A stretch of DNA of 64,000 nucleotides from contig JBMLQL010000042.1 of the NCBI GenBank assembly GCA_049241565.1, forward strand, positions 62,001 to 126,000, in the 5' to 3' direction. The notes under the pieces are model-generated. The model was given only the letters and a program-made list of their open reading frames with translations. It was not told where the DNA came from and searched no databases. A program made the translations under genes and the position numbers. Source of the DNA: DZBG01 sp049241565. Its GTDB lineage: Bacteria > Bdellovibrionota > Bacteriovoracia > Bacteriovoracales > Bacteriovoracaceae. Each line of letters opens with the position of its first letter. The stretch's first letter is position 1. Of this stretch, positions 25,464 through 34,728 are shown in pieces.

Positions 25464-26717
25464 ATGGAAACAACAATTACTTCCATTGATCAGGTCATGG
25501 GGAAATCAATTTTAGATTTCAATAAAGATGATCGATTCATTTCACACTTACCTGAAGATTCTGTACGCGTGGAGGCCCAAGGCTTCTATCGTTTGGCCAA
25601 AGTCTTTTATGATAAAGCCGATTTTGAAAAAGCAGAAGAGTACTTTCTGAAGGCCCTTGAGCGTTCTGAGTTTCCTCAAGACGCTTTTGCCATGTTTAAG
25701 ACTTATGGTTTTCTTATTCGTATTTGCTCTGAAGGTCTAAGAGAAACTGAGGCCAATAAGTATATTAAGATCTCTTCTGATCTTCTTGAGAAAACCGTCA
25801 CAACTCTTCCTACTCTTCATTCTGAATATTTTTACAACGCCGGTCTTCTTTCAACTTACAAAGGTGAGTTTGCTGAGGCCCATAAAAATTTCCAACAAGC
25901 TTATAGAAAAGCTCAGATGGAAAATGATCCTGAGATGATGTCAAAAGGGCTTTACGCTCTATCGACAAACTCTTATCAGATGAAAAATTTTAATGAAGCA
26001 ATCACAACGATTACTCAATTAAATGAGCTACTTAATATTCTTCGTAAAGATTACCTCAAAGGGAGTATGCATCTTCTTTGGGGGAACGTTCTTCGTGAAC
26101 TTGGGCAATATGCCGAAGCAATAACTCATTTAGATATGTCAATGAAGCTTCTCCACAGCAAACGTTGTTGGAACCTCCATAATTATATCCTTTTAAATAA
26201 AGGAATCACGCTTAAGAAAATGGGAGAGTTTTCAAAAGCTCTCATGATCTTTAATATCGCTCAAAACTCTGTGGATGATAATTTTAAGCGTCTTCAAGAG
26301 TTGATGAATAACGAAGTCGATGATGTAAATGACTCAAGTGTTGATCTTTATCTTGATCGCCACAATAGAGTGATTCATGAGAAGTCTCTAGGAGTGATCG
26401 ACTTTAAGCACCGTTTTGTGCTTTTAGAGATTCTTTTCTTATTGGCGCAGAATCCAGGAACTTACTATAATAAAGATGATCTTGCGAAAATGATCTGGAA
26501 AGATGAGTACAATCCTCTTATTCACGATAAACTGATCTATACAAGTATCAGTCGCTTGAGAAAACTTATTGAGCCTAAGGGTGGTAAGCGTCAGTATATT
26601 CTTCGTGGAAAAGATGGTTATACATTTAACCCACGTGTGAATGCTCGCTTCCATAAAGAGAATGAGCTGGTTAAAAATCGCAATATTGCTAACATCGAAA
26701 TTTCTTCTCCTGTTTAA
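25464..26717 (+). CDS. TPR-repeat protein with C-terminal OmpR-type winged helix
   Basis: 417 residues. Residues about 35-290 are a run of tetratricopeptide repeats (ADFEKAEEYFLKALERSE; GEFAEAHKNFQQAYRKA; GQYAEAITHLDMSMKLL). Residues 305-395 form an OmpR/PhoB winged helix (FVLLEILFLLAQNPGTYYNK, SISRLRKLIEPKG, ILRGKDGYTFNP). It has no receiver domain, so it resembles SARP/HilA-like regulators in which TPRs sense a partner or ligand. It probably binds DNA, perhaps the palindromes upstream of its own gene. The 3' end overlaps the next gene by 56 bases. Confidence 0.85.
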   Translation: METTITSIDQVMGKSILDFNKDDRFISHLPEDSVRVEAQGFYRLAKVFYDKADFEKAEEYFLKALERSEFPQDAFAMFKTYGFLIRICSEGLRETEANKYIKISSDLLEKTVTTLPTLHSEYFYNAGLLSTYKGEFAEAHKNFQQAYRKAQMENDPEMMSKGLYALSTNSYQMKNFNEAITTITQLNELLNILRKDYLKGSMHLLWGNVLRELGQYAEAITHLDMSMKLLHSKRCWNLHNYILLNKGITLKKMGEFSKALMIFNIAQNSVDDNFKRLQELMNNEVDDVNDSSVDLYLDRHNRVIHEKSLGVIDFKHRFVLLEILFLLAQNPGTYYNKDDLAKMIWKDEYNPLIHDKLIYTSISRLRKLIEPKGGKRQYILRGKDGYTFNPRVNARFHKENELVKNRNIANIEISSPV

Positions 26718-27285
26718 TCAGGTTTCATACGCAGCACCTTCTTCACAAGAGAAGGTGCTGACTTCAGAAAGATTCATTTTTAAAATTGTTGATCAAAGTG
26801 TTGGAATCTCCGATGTGAAATTTCATTTGAGAAACCTTCAAGGTCTTGACTGTGTGAATAACCAATCACTCATCATCCGTTATTTTGGAAAAGGTTTTGC
26901 TCTGGATATGAGCCGGTTTGTGAAAGATCTTCCTCAAGATTCAAATCTTGTCTCTCCTTATCTTCATAAGCATCAAGATCTCCTCAAAAGAATGCGTCTC
27001 TTTTTTAAACTTCTTCGTTATGCTGACGATCAACAAACTTCTGTGGGCCAGGATATTAGAAAGCTTGTTCGTGAATCGGCCAAAGAGTACAAATGTAATA
27101 CTGAAATTCTGTATAAAGATGACTTAAAATCTAATTTTAAGCAGCTCCTCCGCCTTGAAATGTATGTTCGCGGAAGATATGGCAGTCAGCTGGCCGACAA
27201 CCGTTCTTTTGAATCTATTAAACAATCCATGGATATTTTTATGGATTCTCTCGATAAGCAGTTTGGTCATGAGTATTTCTGGTAA
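26662..27285 (+). CDS. Exported protein of unknown function
   Basis: About 207 residues starting MSWLKIAILLTSKFLLLFNQVSYA, a plausible signal peptide with cleavage before APSSQ; an ATG seven codons upstream is possible. The mature part is helical and charged with two cysteines (LDCVNN and YKCNTE) and no known domain. It overlaps the TPR regulator gene by 56 bases in another frame and the next gene by 17 bases, an arrangement that points to translational coupling. Confidence 0.7.
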   Translation: MSWLKIAILLTSKFLLLFNQVSYAAPSSQEKVLTSERFIFKIVDQSVGISDVKFHLRNLQGLDCVNNQSLIIRYFGKGFALDMSRFVKDLPQDSNLVSPYLHKHQDLLKRMRLFFKLLRYADDQQTSVGQDIRKLVRESAKEYKCNTEILYKDDLKSNFKQLLRLEMYVRGRYGSQLADNRSFESIKQSMDIFMDSLDKQFGHEYFW

Positions 27286-27715
27286 CCCAAAGAATTGGAC
27301 AAAAGAGAGTCTCCTGCAGGCGGCCCGACTTGATCGTGAGCTTATGCCTTTTAGCTGGAGTGAGAAAGAGTGGCTTGAGCTGAGTCCCGACCACCTCCTT
27401 TACTTATGGCATCGTGGAGGCGAGGTCATTGGCCTGGCCCTTTTTGCGGCCAACTCCCACGATGATGTGGCCCATCTCCTTAAAATTGCAGTAGACCCGG
27501 ATTTTAGAGGGACGGGAGAGTCTCAGCAGTTTTGGGAGGAAATTCTTAATAACTGGGAAGTTGATTCGTGGAGTCGAATTTTTTTAGAGGTCCAAGAGTC
27601 TAATCTTTCGGCCATAAACTTCTATAAAAAGGTTGGCTTCAAACAACTTAGACACATTCTAAGTTTCTATTCAAATGGTGAGGGAGCTTACACAATGCAG
27701 TGTGAGCTGCGTTAA
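27269..27715 (+). CDS. GNAT acetyltransferase, RimI-like
   Basis: 148 residues. The acetyl-CoA binding motif is LLKIAVDPDFRGTGESQQFWEE. FLEVQESNLSAINFYKKVGF is the RimI-type motif B (LEVRxSNxxAxxLYxxxGF), and the C terminus GEGAYTMQCEL matches the family's last strand. It may acetylate the N-terminal residue of a ribosomal or other protein. The start at 27269 overlaps the previous gene by 17 bases. Confidence 0.82.
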   Translation: MSISGNPKNWTKESLLQAARLDRELMPFSWSEKEWLELSPDHLLYLWHRGGEVIGLALFAANSHDDVAHLLKIAVDPDFRGTGESQQFWEEILNNWEVDSWSRIFLEVQESNLSAINFYKKVGFKQLRHILSFYSNGEGAYTMQCELR

Positions 27716-27797
27716 GTGCGCTGATTGTTTGCAATCTCTGATGAATTCTGTTAAAACGTAATTCTCTTACTTAGAGTATTAATTTTTTTAATCAAGG

Positions 27798-27831
27798 AAG
27801 GGTGGAACATTATCCACCCTTTTTTATTTTT
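27798..27831 (+). promoter_or_regulatory. Terminator-like hairpin directly before rimP (possible attenuator)
   Basis: AAGGGTGG (27798-27805), loop AACATTAT, CCACCCTT (27814-27821), then TTTTTATTTTT up to the rimP ATG at 27832. Structurally this is a rho-independent terminator, but it ends at the start codon, and the only ribosome-binding-like sequence (AAGGAAGG, 27794-27801) runs into its left arm. It may end transcription of the acetyltransferase gene, attenuate the rimP-nusA-infB operon, or mask translation. A GTG at 27802 would start rimP ten codons earlier, inside the hairpin. Confidence 0.7.
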
Positions 27832-28359
27832 ATGGACATACAAAAAGAACGCGCGGGACTTGAGAAAAAGTTTTATCACCTTTGCGAACCAGTGGTTCAA
27901 GAAGCCGGATACAGACTTTATGATCTTGAGTATCTCACTGGTCAAAAAGTTCTTCGACTATATATTGAAGATCCTCGCACCAAAACCGCTGTGATCGAAG
28001 ATTGTGTAAAAGTAGATAATGCTTTGTCGCCAGTTTTTGAAACTGAAACTTGGATTCCTGAAGAAATTGTTCTTGAAGTTTCATCTCCTGGAATTTTCCG
28101 TGAGTTGAGCACTCTTGAGCATTTTAAAACTTTTGTTGGTGATATCGTGATGGTGATCATCATGGGCAAGCTGACGGATGAGCAAACAGCTGGCGCTCCT
28201 AAGGGAGTTAAAGGCGAGAAAAAATTCCGTGGAGTTCTAAGCGCTGTTTCAGAGCAAGGGATTGTCATGGATATTCAAGGTTTTAAATTGAACCTCGAAT
28301 ACGGGCAAATTAAAAAAGTAACATTAGATCCTGACTTAAATACAAAGTTTGATAAATAA
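27832..28359 (+). CDS. rimP: Ribosome maturation factor RimP
   Basis: 175 residues. The family core is clear: CEPVVQEAGYRLYDLEYL, LRLYIED, DCVKVDNALSPVFETE, IVLEVSSPGIFRELST and a C-terminal SH3-like domain (FRGVLSAVSEQGIVMDIQG). It assists 30S subunit maturation. It heads the conserved rimP-nusA-infB-rbfA-truB cluster. The start is uncertain because a hairpin occupies the leader; the ATG at 27832 best matches family N termini. Confidence 0.92.
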   Translation: MDIQKERAGLEKKFYHLCEPVVQEAGYRLYDLEYLTGQKVLRLYIEDPRTKTAVIEDCVKVDNALSPVFETETWIPEEIVLEVSSPGIFRELSTLEHFKTFVGDIVMVIIMGKLTDEQTAGAPKGVKGEKKFRGVLSAVSEQGIVMDIQGFKLNLEYGQIKKVTLDPDLNTKFDK

Positions 28360-28377
28360 ACAATAAGGAGTGAAGCC

Positions 28378-29796
28378 GTGAACTTCTCAGAATTAGGTAG
28401 AGTCATTGAGCAACTAGGTAAAGACCGCGGAATTAAAAAAGAATTCATTGTAGGTGCTATTGAGCAAGCTTTCTTGGTTACAGCTCGTAAGAAATTCGGA
28501 ATCCAAGGTGAGTACGAAGCTCGTTATAATGAAACAGACGCAGAAGTAGAAATTTATCAATATAAGAACGTTGTGGAAAAAGTTCGTGACGGTATTATGG
28601 AAATCGACTTCGCTTCAGCGAAGAAACTTGATGAAGATTGTGAAATCGGAGATCAATTAGGTCTTAAAATTGAAAACCCTGGTTTTTCTCGTGTAGATAT
28701 CCAAACAGCAAAACAAATCATTTTCCAAAAAGTTCGTGATGCTGAACGTGATATTCTTTTCTCTGAATTCAAACACCGCGAAGGTGAGATTGTTTCAGGC
28801 ATTGCTCGTCGCTTTGAAAAAGGTAATGTTGTTGTAGATCTTGGTAAGGCCGATGCGGTTCTTCCTAAGAAAGAAATCATCTTTGGTGAACAATTTAAAC
28901 CAGGTGATAAAATTCAAGCTTATCTTTCTGAAGTGGTCATGACTAACCGTGGGCCTGAAATTCGTCTTTCAAGAACATCTCCTATGTTCCTTGTAAAACT
29001 TTTTGAAAATGAAGTTCCAGAAATTCAAGATGGAACTATTGAAGTGAAAGCTGCTGCTCGTGAGCCGGGTCACCGTGCGAAGATTGCTGTTTATACTCAA
29101 GATCGTGACGTTGATCCTGTTGGTGCCTGCGTAGGGATGAAAGGATCACGTGTTCAAAATATTGTGAATGAACTGCAGGGGGAAAAAATCGATATCGTTA
29201 AGTGGAACCCAGAGTCTGAACAATTCGCTCGCGCAGCTCTTGCTCCTGCTGACATTCAGTCAATTTCTGTGAACTACGATGAGCATACATTAGATGTTAT
29301 CGTTGAAGATGATCAGCTTTCATTGGCGATTGGTAGAAGAGGACAAAACGTTCGTCTTGCGGCCATGCTTACAAGCTGGAAAATCAATATTATCTCTAAA
29401 TCGAAACTTCAAGATCGCGTAAAATTAGCTGTGGAAAATCTTCTTCAGTTAACTGGAGTAACTGAATCAATGGCGCAGGTACTTGTTCAAAAAGGAATCA
29501 TGTCAATCGTTGACCTCAGTGCTGCGACTCCTGAAGAAATTTCTAAGTTCACAGGTAAGCCTGCTTCTGATGCTCAAGCTCTTATTGATATTGCAGCTTC
29601 GGCTCTTGAAAACGAAGAAATTAATAAAGATATTAACGATGCTGAAGAAATTATTTCTGCTTCTGCGATTCCAGGACATGCTGGTTTCATTAAGAGAGAC
29701 AAACAAGAAACTCAACACAGTGGTGACGATGCTAATAAATTCTCAGACGCCGAAAGACGTCTTCGTGAAGAGCTCGCAGCATTTAAAATTAAATAA
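28378..29796 (+). CDS. nusA: Transcription termination/antitermination factor NusA
   Basis: 472 residues with a GTG start behind AAGGAG. The domains are an N-terminal RNA polymerase-binding domain (1-125), S1 domain (GEIVSGIARRFEKGNVVVDLG), KH1/KH2 (VGACVGMKGSRVQNIVNELQGEK cut: VGACVGMKGSRVQ; LSLAIGRRGQNVRLAA), and one helix-hairpin-helix acidic repeat (LTGVTESMAQVLVQKGIMS). It binds RNA polymerase and nascent RNA and modulates pausing and termination. Unlike many bacteria there is no ylxR gene between nusA and infB. Confidence 0.96.
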   Translation: MNFSELGRVIEQLGKDRGIKKEFIVGAIEQAFLVTARKKFGIQGEYEARYNETDAEVEIYQYKNVVEKVRDGIMEIDFASAKKLDEDCEIGDQLGLKIENPGFSRVDIQTAKQIIFQKVRDAERDILFSEFKHREGEIVSGIARRFEKGNVVVDLGKADAVLPKKEIIFGEQFKPGDKIQAYLSEVVMTNRGPEIRLSRTSPMFLVKLFENEVPEIQDGTIEVKAAAREPGHRAKIAVYTQDRDVDPVGACVGMKGSRVQNIVNELQGEKIDIVKWNPESEQFARAALAPADIQSISVNYDEHTLDVIVEDDQLSLAIGRRGQNVRLAAMLTSWKINIISKSKLQDRVKLAVENLLQLTGVTESMAQVLVQKGIMSIVDLSAATPEEISKFTGKPASDAQALIDIAASALENEEINKDINDAEEIISASAIPGHAGFIKRDKQETQHSGDDANKFSDAERRLREELAAFKIK

Positions 29797-29849
29797 GGAT
29801 GACTCGTTAAACGAAACATTGGTTGTGTACGTTAGATGAGGGAGAAAAA

Positions 29850-32561
29850 ATGGCAAAGAAAGTTTATGAGCTAGCAAACGAGTTAGGTGTAGGTGCACTC
29901 GATCTTGTTGAAAAGCTAAAATCAATGGGAATGAACGTCCGTAACCACATGGTGGCTTTAACGGATGAAGAACTTGCAAAAGCTAAAGCAGCCTATGAAG
30001 CTCCACAAAAGAGCGGGCCGGTAGGATCTAAAAAAGCAGTAGTGAAAAAAGCTGTGGTGAAAAGAGTGGCAGCTGCGGCTGAACCAACTCCGGCCCCTGA
30101 AGAAGTGGCTCCTGAGCCAGCTATAGCATCAACAGAAGCTGCCGCTCCAGAAGCTGAAGTAACTGAAGCTCCTGCTGCTCCGGCAACTGAAGTGACAGCC
30201 TCTTCCGCGACTGAAAGCGAAGAGAGTAAACCAGCAAAAGCTGTGACATTGGTAAAGAGAAAAGCTAAATCTCAATTAGAAGAAGAGGCAGTTAAAGCCG
30301 AAGCTGAGCATGCTGAGAAAGCAGCAGCTCGTGCACACTTTGAGGCCACAGGAAATCATCTCCCTTCTAAATCAACACTATCTGGTGATAAAGAAAAAGT
30401 TTACTACCAAGAGAAGACACATACGTTTACTCCGATCTTTATTCCTGAAGAGAAAAAAGAAGAGAAGAAATCTTCTGAAAGACCACCTGCCCGTAAATTT
30501 GATCCTCTTGCTCTTAAAACAGCTGTTGCAGGCGAGCCTGTGGTTGATGATGAGGACGAGAAAGGTAAAAAGAGAATGGGTGACCTTGCTGCTGCAATGA
30601 CTAAAAAAGCAGTGGTAGGCGTGAAGAAAGATATTACGATGCTAAGAGCTGACGAAGAACTTCGTTTTGCATCTCAGCTCGTTGGTAAAACAATTTATAC
30701 TCCAGCAAAGAAGAAAAAAATCTATTCAGGACCAACTCAAAAGACACTTATTACTGAAGTTAAAGATTCAAAGCGTGTTATTTCACTTCATGGTGGTACA
30801 ACTGTAGGAGATCTTGCTCAAAAGCTTTCAGTTCGTTTTGAACAACTTCAAAATAAAATGCTCCATATGAATCTTCTTGTTAAGGAAGATGATTATGTGG
30901 GGATTAAGCTCGCTTCAGAGATGGCCAATCTTTACAACTATCGAGTTGAAGATAAGGCTTTCAATGAAGAAGCTGTTCTTAATAAGGAAGCAGGCGAGGA
31001 TAAATCATCTTTCCCACTGAGAAGCCCGATCGTTACAATCATGGGGCACGTAGATCATGGTAAGACATCACTTCTTGATTATATCCGTAAGGCCAAAGTT
31101 GCTTCAGGTGAAGCAGGTGGAATTACTCAGCATATTGGTGCTTATCAAGTTATGGTGAAAGGACTTCCTCTTACTTTCCTTGATACTCCTGGACATGCGG
31201 CTTTTGCGGCCATGAGACAGCGTGGAGCTGATGTGACTGATGTTGTCGTTCTTGTTGTTGCTGCGGACGATGGGGTAATGCCTCAAACTGTAGAATCAAT
31301 TAAGTTCTGTAAAAACGCTAATAAAACGGTGATTGTTGCTGTTAATAAAATCGATAAACCAGGGGCCAATCCAGATAAAGTAAAACAAGGTCTAATGGAC
31401 CATGGTCTTATTGCTGAGGAGTGGGGTGGGGAAACTCAGTTCGTTCATGTTTCGGCACATACTGGGGAAGGTATCGATAGTCTTCTGGAGGCCATTCAGA
31501 TTCAAGCCGAGGTGATGGAACTTCGTGAGAATCCGAAAGGATCTGTGGAAGGTATTGTTATTGAATCAAAAGTAGAATTGGGACGTGGACCAGTTGCAAC
31601 GATTATCGTTCAAAAAGGAACACTGAATAAAGGTGATGCTATTGTAGTTGGTGAGACTTCGGGTCGCGCTAGAACACTCATGGATTTCACAGGAAAAATG
31701 TTGAACTCTGCTGGCCCATCAACTCCTGTTCAGATTCTAGGTTTGGAAGAAGTTCCATCTCCTGGTGATACTCTGAACGTGGTGAAAAATGAGCGTGAAG
31801 CCAAAAAGATCGTTGAAAACCGTATCAATGAGCGTAAGCAGCTTGCTAACGCTGAAGCGGCTCCGAAGAAACTTTCTCTTGAAGACTTCTTCTCTCAAGC
31901 CTCAGCTAATACTCAGGCCGGTGAAAAGAAAATCCTTAATCTTATTATTCGTTCAGACGTACAAGGATCATACGAAGCGATCAGAACTGCAGTTGAGCAG
32001 CTTGGAAACTCTGAAGTTGGAGTCAATGTTATTGCAGGTGGAGTTGGTGCTATTACTGATTCTGATGTAATGATGGCCGCGTCTTCTCAAGGATTCATCT
32101 TTGGCTTTAATATGCGCCCAGTAACTTCAGCAAGAAAACTTGCTGAAGATAAAGGTGTTGATATTAAGACGTATTCGATTATTTATCAACTTATCGATGA
32201 TGTAACTCTTGCTCTTGAAGGAATGTTAACTCCTGAGAAGGTAGAGAAGTATATTGGTCGTGCTCAAGTTCGTGATACATTCAATATCCCTAAAATTGGG
32301 GTTATTGCTGGTACAGCCGTTGTTGACGGTAAAATTGAGCGTGGATGTAATATTCGTCTCCTTCGTGATGGCAAGATCATCTACGACGGTAAGTTGACAA
32401 CACTTAAACGTTTCAAAGATGAAGTGAAAGAAGTTAAAAACGGTTACGAATGTGGTATGTCTCTAGAGAACTTCAATGATATCAAAAATGATGATGTGAT
32501 TGAGGCTTATATTATGGAAGAGAAAAAACGTTCTCTTTCAGCTAATGAAGTCACACTTTAG
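29850..32561 (+). CDS. infB: Translation initiation factor IF-2
   Basis: 903 residues. An IF2 N-terminal subdomain (KVYELANELGVGALDLVEKL) is followed by a long Ala/Pro/Glu-rich linker, a second IF2_N domain, the G domain (GHVDHGKTS, DTPGHAAF, NKID), then domains II-IV. GAGGGAG before the ATG at 29850 fixes the start; a TTG nine codons earlier is weaker. It places fMet-tRNA on the 30S subunit using GTP. It is followed by rbfA after eight bases. Confidence 0.96.
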   Translation: MAKKVYELANELGVGALDLVEKLKSMGMNVRNHMVALTDEELAKAKAAYEAPQKSGPVGSKKAVVKKAVVKRVAAAAEPTPAPEEVAPEPAIASTEAAAPEAEVTEAPAAPATEVTASSATESEESKPAKAVTLVKRKAKSQLEEEAVKAEAEHAEKAAARAHFEATGNHLPSKSTLSGDKEKVYYQEKTHTFTPIFIPEEKKEEKKSSERPPARKFDPLALKTAVAGEPVVDDEDEKGKKRMGDLAAAMTKKAVVGVKKDITMLRADEELRFASQLVGKTIYTPAKKKKIYSGPTQKTLITEVKDSKRVISLHGGTTVGDLAQKLSVRFEQLQNKMLHMNLLVKEDDYVGIKLASEMANLYNYRVEDKAFNEEAVLNKEAGEDKSSFPLRSPIVTIMGHVDHGKTSLLDYIRKAKVASGEAGGITQHIGAYQVMVKGLPLTFLDTPGHAAFAAMRQRGADVTDVVVLVVAADDGVMPQTVESIKFCKNANKTVIVAVNKIDKPGANPDKVKQGLMDHGLIAEEWGGETQFVHVSAHTGEGIDSLLEAIQIQAEVMELRENPKGSVEGIVIESKVELGRGPVATIIVQKGTLNKGDAIVVGETSGRARTLMDFTGKMLNSAGPSTPVQILGLEEVPSPGDTLNVVKNEREAKKIVENRINERKQLANAEAAPKKLSLEDFFSQASANTQAGEKKILNLIIRSDVQGSYEAIRTAVEQLGNSEVGVNVIAGGVGAITDSDVMMAASSQGFIFGFNMRPVTSARKLAEDKGVDIKTYSIIYQLIDDVTLALEGMLTPEKVEKYIGRAQVRDTFNIPKIGVIAGTAVVDGKIERGCNIRLLRDGKIIYDGKLTTLKRFKDEVKEVKNGYECGMSLENFNDIKNDDVIEAYIMEEKKRSLSANEVTL

Positions 32562-32569
32562 GGATACAC

Positions 32570-32935
32570 ATGGCCGGTCGTGGTAATAAATTTTCTAAAT
32601 TAAAATACGAAGAGCGGATCTTGAATGAACTCAATTCCGCTCTCCGTCGTGAATTTGCTGATGTACGATTGAGCCAAGTTTCACTCACAAGAGTGGAGCT
32701 TTCTCAAGATTACTCAATGGCCAAAGTTTACTGGGATACTTTCAACTCTTCGACAAGAGGTGACGCTAAGACCGCTATTGAATCGATTAAAGGTCGTATG
32801 AGAACTTTACTCGCTTCAAAAATGGAAGTTCGTCATACTCCAGAACTGAATTTCTATTATGATTCTCAGTTTGAAGATGAAAAAAAGATCGATGATCTTC
32901 TCAAAAACTCTTCGAATGACAGCTCAGACGAGTAA
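32570..32935 (+). CDS. rbfA: Ribosome-binding factor A
   Basis: 121 residues with the KH-like fold pattern: YEERILNELNSALRREFADVRL, VSLTRVELSQDYSMAKVYWDT, MRTLLASKMEVRHTPELNFYYD, DEKKIDDLLKN. It acts in late 30S maturation and cold adaptation. Position between infB and truB is conserved; its 3' end overlaps truB by 20 bases. Confidence 0.93.
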   Translation: MAGRGNKFSKLKYEERILNELNSALRREFADVRLSQVSLTRVELSQDYSMAKVYWDTFNSSTRGDAKTAIESIKGRMRTLLASKMEVRHTPELNFYYDSQFEDEKKIDDLLKNSSNDSSDE

Positions 32936-33866
32936 GCCGCTAGTTATCAATGTTTTTAAGCCGGCCCGAGTGACATCTTACGATGTTATTCGGCACTATA
33001 AAAAAAACCTCCCTCAAAATTTTGGAAAGATAGGTCACTTTGGGACACTTGATCCCTTTGCTTGCGGTGTGCTCTTAATTGGGATCGGAGGAGCTGCACG
33101 GCTTAATGATCTTATCCATGAGTATCTTCCCAAGACCTATCTTGCTATTGGTAAGCTAGGTGTTGAAACGGCCACAGGAGATCTTACAAGTTCAGTCACT
33201 CAACAGGATACATCACTTTATCTTAGGCAAGAAATTGGATCCTTCTCTAAAGAGTTTATTCAAAAACAACTGCGTGAGAAATTTTTGGGTGAATATATGC
33301 AGGCCCCTCATCAATACTCCGCTGCTAAATTCATGGGTAAAAAAATGCATGAATGGGCCAGAGAAGGAGTGGAGATAAAAAAAGAGGAAGTACGCCGCTT
33401 TATTTATTCTATTGAGGTTGTTAAGTATGCATTCCCTTATTTGTCATTAAGAGTGAAAGTGAGTTCTGGAACTTATGTGCGCACTTTGTTTTCAGATATG
33501 AGTAATTACTTGGGAACTCTTGGCTGTCTTGTTTCTCTTGTTCGAGAATCTGTGGGGCATCTGGATTCCAAAAACGCCCTTCAAAAAAACAAATGGCCAA
33601 AAGAGAGAAACGAATCTTTTTATCAGCATGGACTAGACGTGGATGCTGTTCTTCCTTTTGCTCATTATGAATTCAAGCCGTTTGAAATGAAACTTTTTTC
33701 TAATGGAGTGACTCTTGAAATGAGTCGTGCGCTCCTGATTCAAGAAGGGAGACTCAAAAATGATTATGCTTGGATGTATAGCGATGAAGGTAAATTGTTA
33801 GGTCTCGCTCAGATTGAGGAAAATAAGTTTAAGCCATTTATCAATTATTCAGCGGGCGCAGTTTAG
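32916..33866 (+). CDS. truB: tRNA pseudouridine-55 synthase TruB
   Basis: About 316 residues. NVFKPARVTSYDVIRHYKK and KIGHFGTLDPFACGVLLIGIG contain the catalytic Asp in GTLDPFA; the family usually has KVGHxGTLDPxAxG. SSGTYVRTLFSDMSNYLG is the second conserved motif. It modifies U55 in the T-loop of tRNAs. The start (MTAQTSKPL) overlaps rbfA. The C-terminal end overlaps the convergent plsC by 26 bases. Confidence 0.93.
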   Translation: MTAQTSKPLVINVFKPARVTSYDVIRHYKKNLPQNFGKIGHFGTLDPFACGVLLIGIGGAARLNDLIHEYLPKTYLAIGKLGVETATGDLTSSVTQQDTSLYLRQEIGSFSKEFIQKQLREKFLGEYMQAPHQYSAAKFMGKKMHEWAREGVEIKKEEVRRFIYSIEVVKYAFPYLSLRVKVSSGTYVRTLFSDMSNYLGTLGCLVSLVRESVGHLDSKNALQKNKWPKERNESFYQHGLDVDAVLPFAHYEFKPFEMKLFSNGVTLEMSRALLIQEGRLKNDYAWMYSDEGKLLGLAQIEENKFKPFINYSAGAV

Positions 33867-34605
33867 TTCTCATTTGCTCATAACCCACCACCACTTTATC
33901 CCAACAGAACTTGGCAAACTCCTCGCGAGTCGCAAAACGATCAGGATGAATTTCTTGATGAACAATAATCCCTAAATGTCTTTTTGGTCTAATCGTTCCC
34001 ATTTTTGTGAGAACACCACGTGTTCCATACATACTCACTGGAATCACGGGAATTTTATTTTCATACGCAAAATAAATAAGTGTTTTTTTGATTTCGCTGT
34101 CAGGTTTAGGATGAGCGAGTTTTGAGCGAGTTCCCTCAGGATAAACCTGAATTCCAATTTTTTCTTTGAGTACACGATTTTTAGTTTGTTCAAAGACGCG
34201 GCGGCGAGAATCATTTTTCCCGCGAGAGACTATAAGTGCTCCACTGGCCCATCCTACAAGTCCAATAATCGGAATATAAAGAACTTCCTTTTTCATGATG
34301 GGAGGGACTTGAAATTTTGTAATGATCAAAGGGATATCGATATAGCTTTGATGATTGGCGATGTAGAGGCCTTTGGCGGGAAGATCATTCTTGAGACTTT
34401 CTGAGCGATGGTCTTCAGAGATATCAATGTTTGCTGCACATGCCCATTTAAGGGTCTTATCAGATACAAAACGCCAGACAGGGCAAACCACAAGCAATCT
34501 TCTTCTCAGGGGCAGGAAAATGGCGACTAAACAAGTCGGCATAAGGACAAAAGCAAAAAGGACAAGGGCCACTAAAACAGCTTTTATTTGGGTTAGGATT
34601 ATCAT
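33841..34605 (-). CDS. plsC: 1-acyl-glycerol-3-phosphate acyltransferase
   Basis: 254 residues with an N-terminal membrane anchor, the catalytic NHQSYID (HX4D) motif, and VYPEGTRSK, VIPVSMYGTRG for substrate binding. It converts lysophosphatidic to phosphatidic acid at the inner membrane. The last codons are convergent with and overlap truB. Confidence 0.9.
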   Translation of the reverse strand: MIILTQIKAVLVALVLFAFVLMPTCLVAIFLPLRRRLLVVCPVWRFVSDKTLKWACAANIDISEDHRSESLKNDLPAKGLYIANHQSYIDIPLIITKFQVPPIMKKEVLYIPIIGLVGWASGALIVSRGKNDSRRRVFEQTKNRVLKEKIGIQVYPEGTRSKLAHPKPDSEIKKTLIYFAYENKIPVIPVSMYGTRGVLTKMGTIRPKRHLGIIVHQEIHPDRFATREEFAKFCWDKVVVGYEQMRTKLRPLNN

Positions 34606-34728
34606 CCAAGCATTGTCTTAGAATTAATTGAATTTGGTCAAGCAAGAGGTTGATCTTTTAGTTCTAATTATCCATATCTTAGGCTATAATTTCACTAAAT
34701 TGAGAATTTATCTTTCGAGGGGTTATAC

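Noticed and set aside
29483..29839. 118-residue frame within nusA
   Set aside because: It is Leu/Lys-rich in the wrong frame of the NusA tail, without ribosome binding site.
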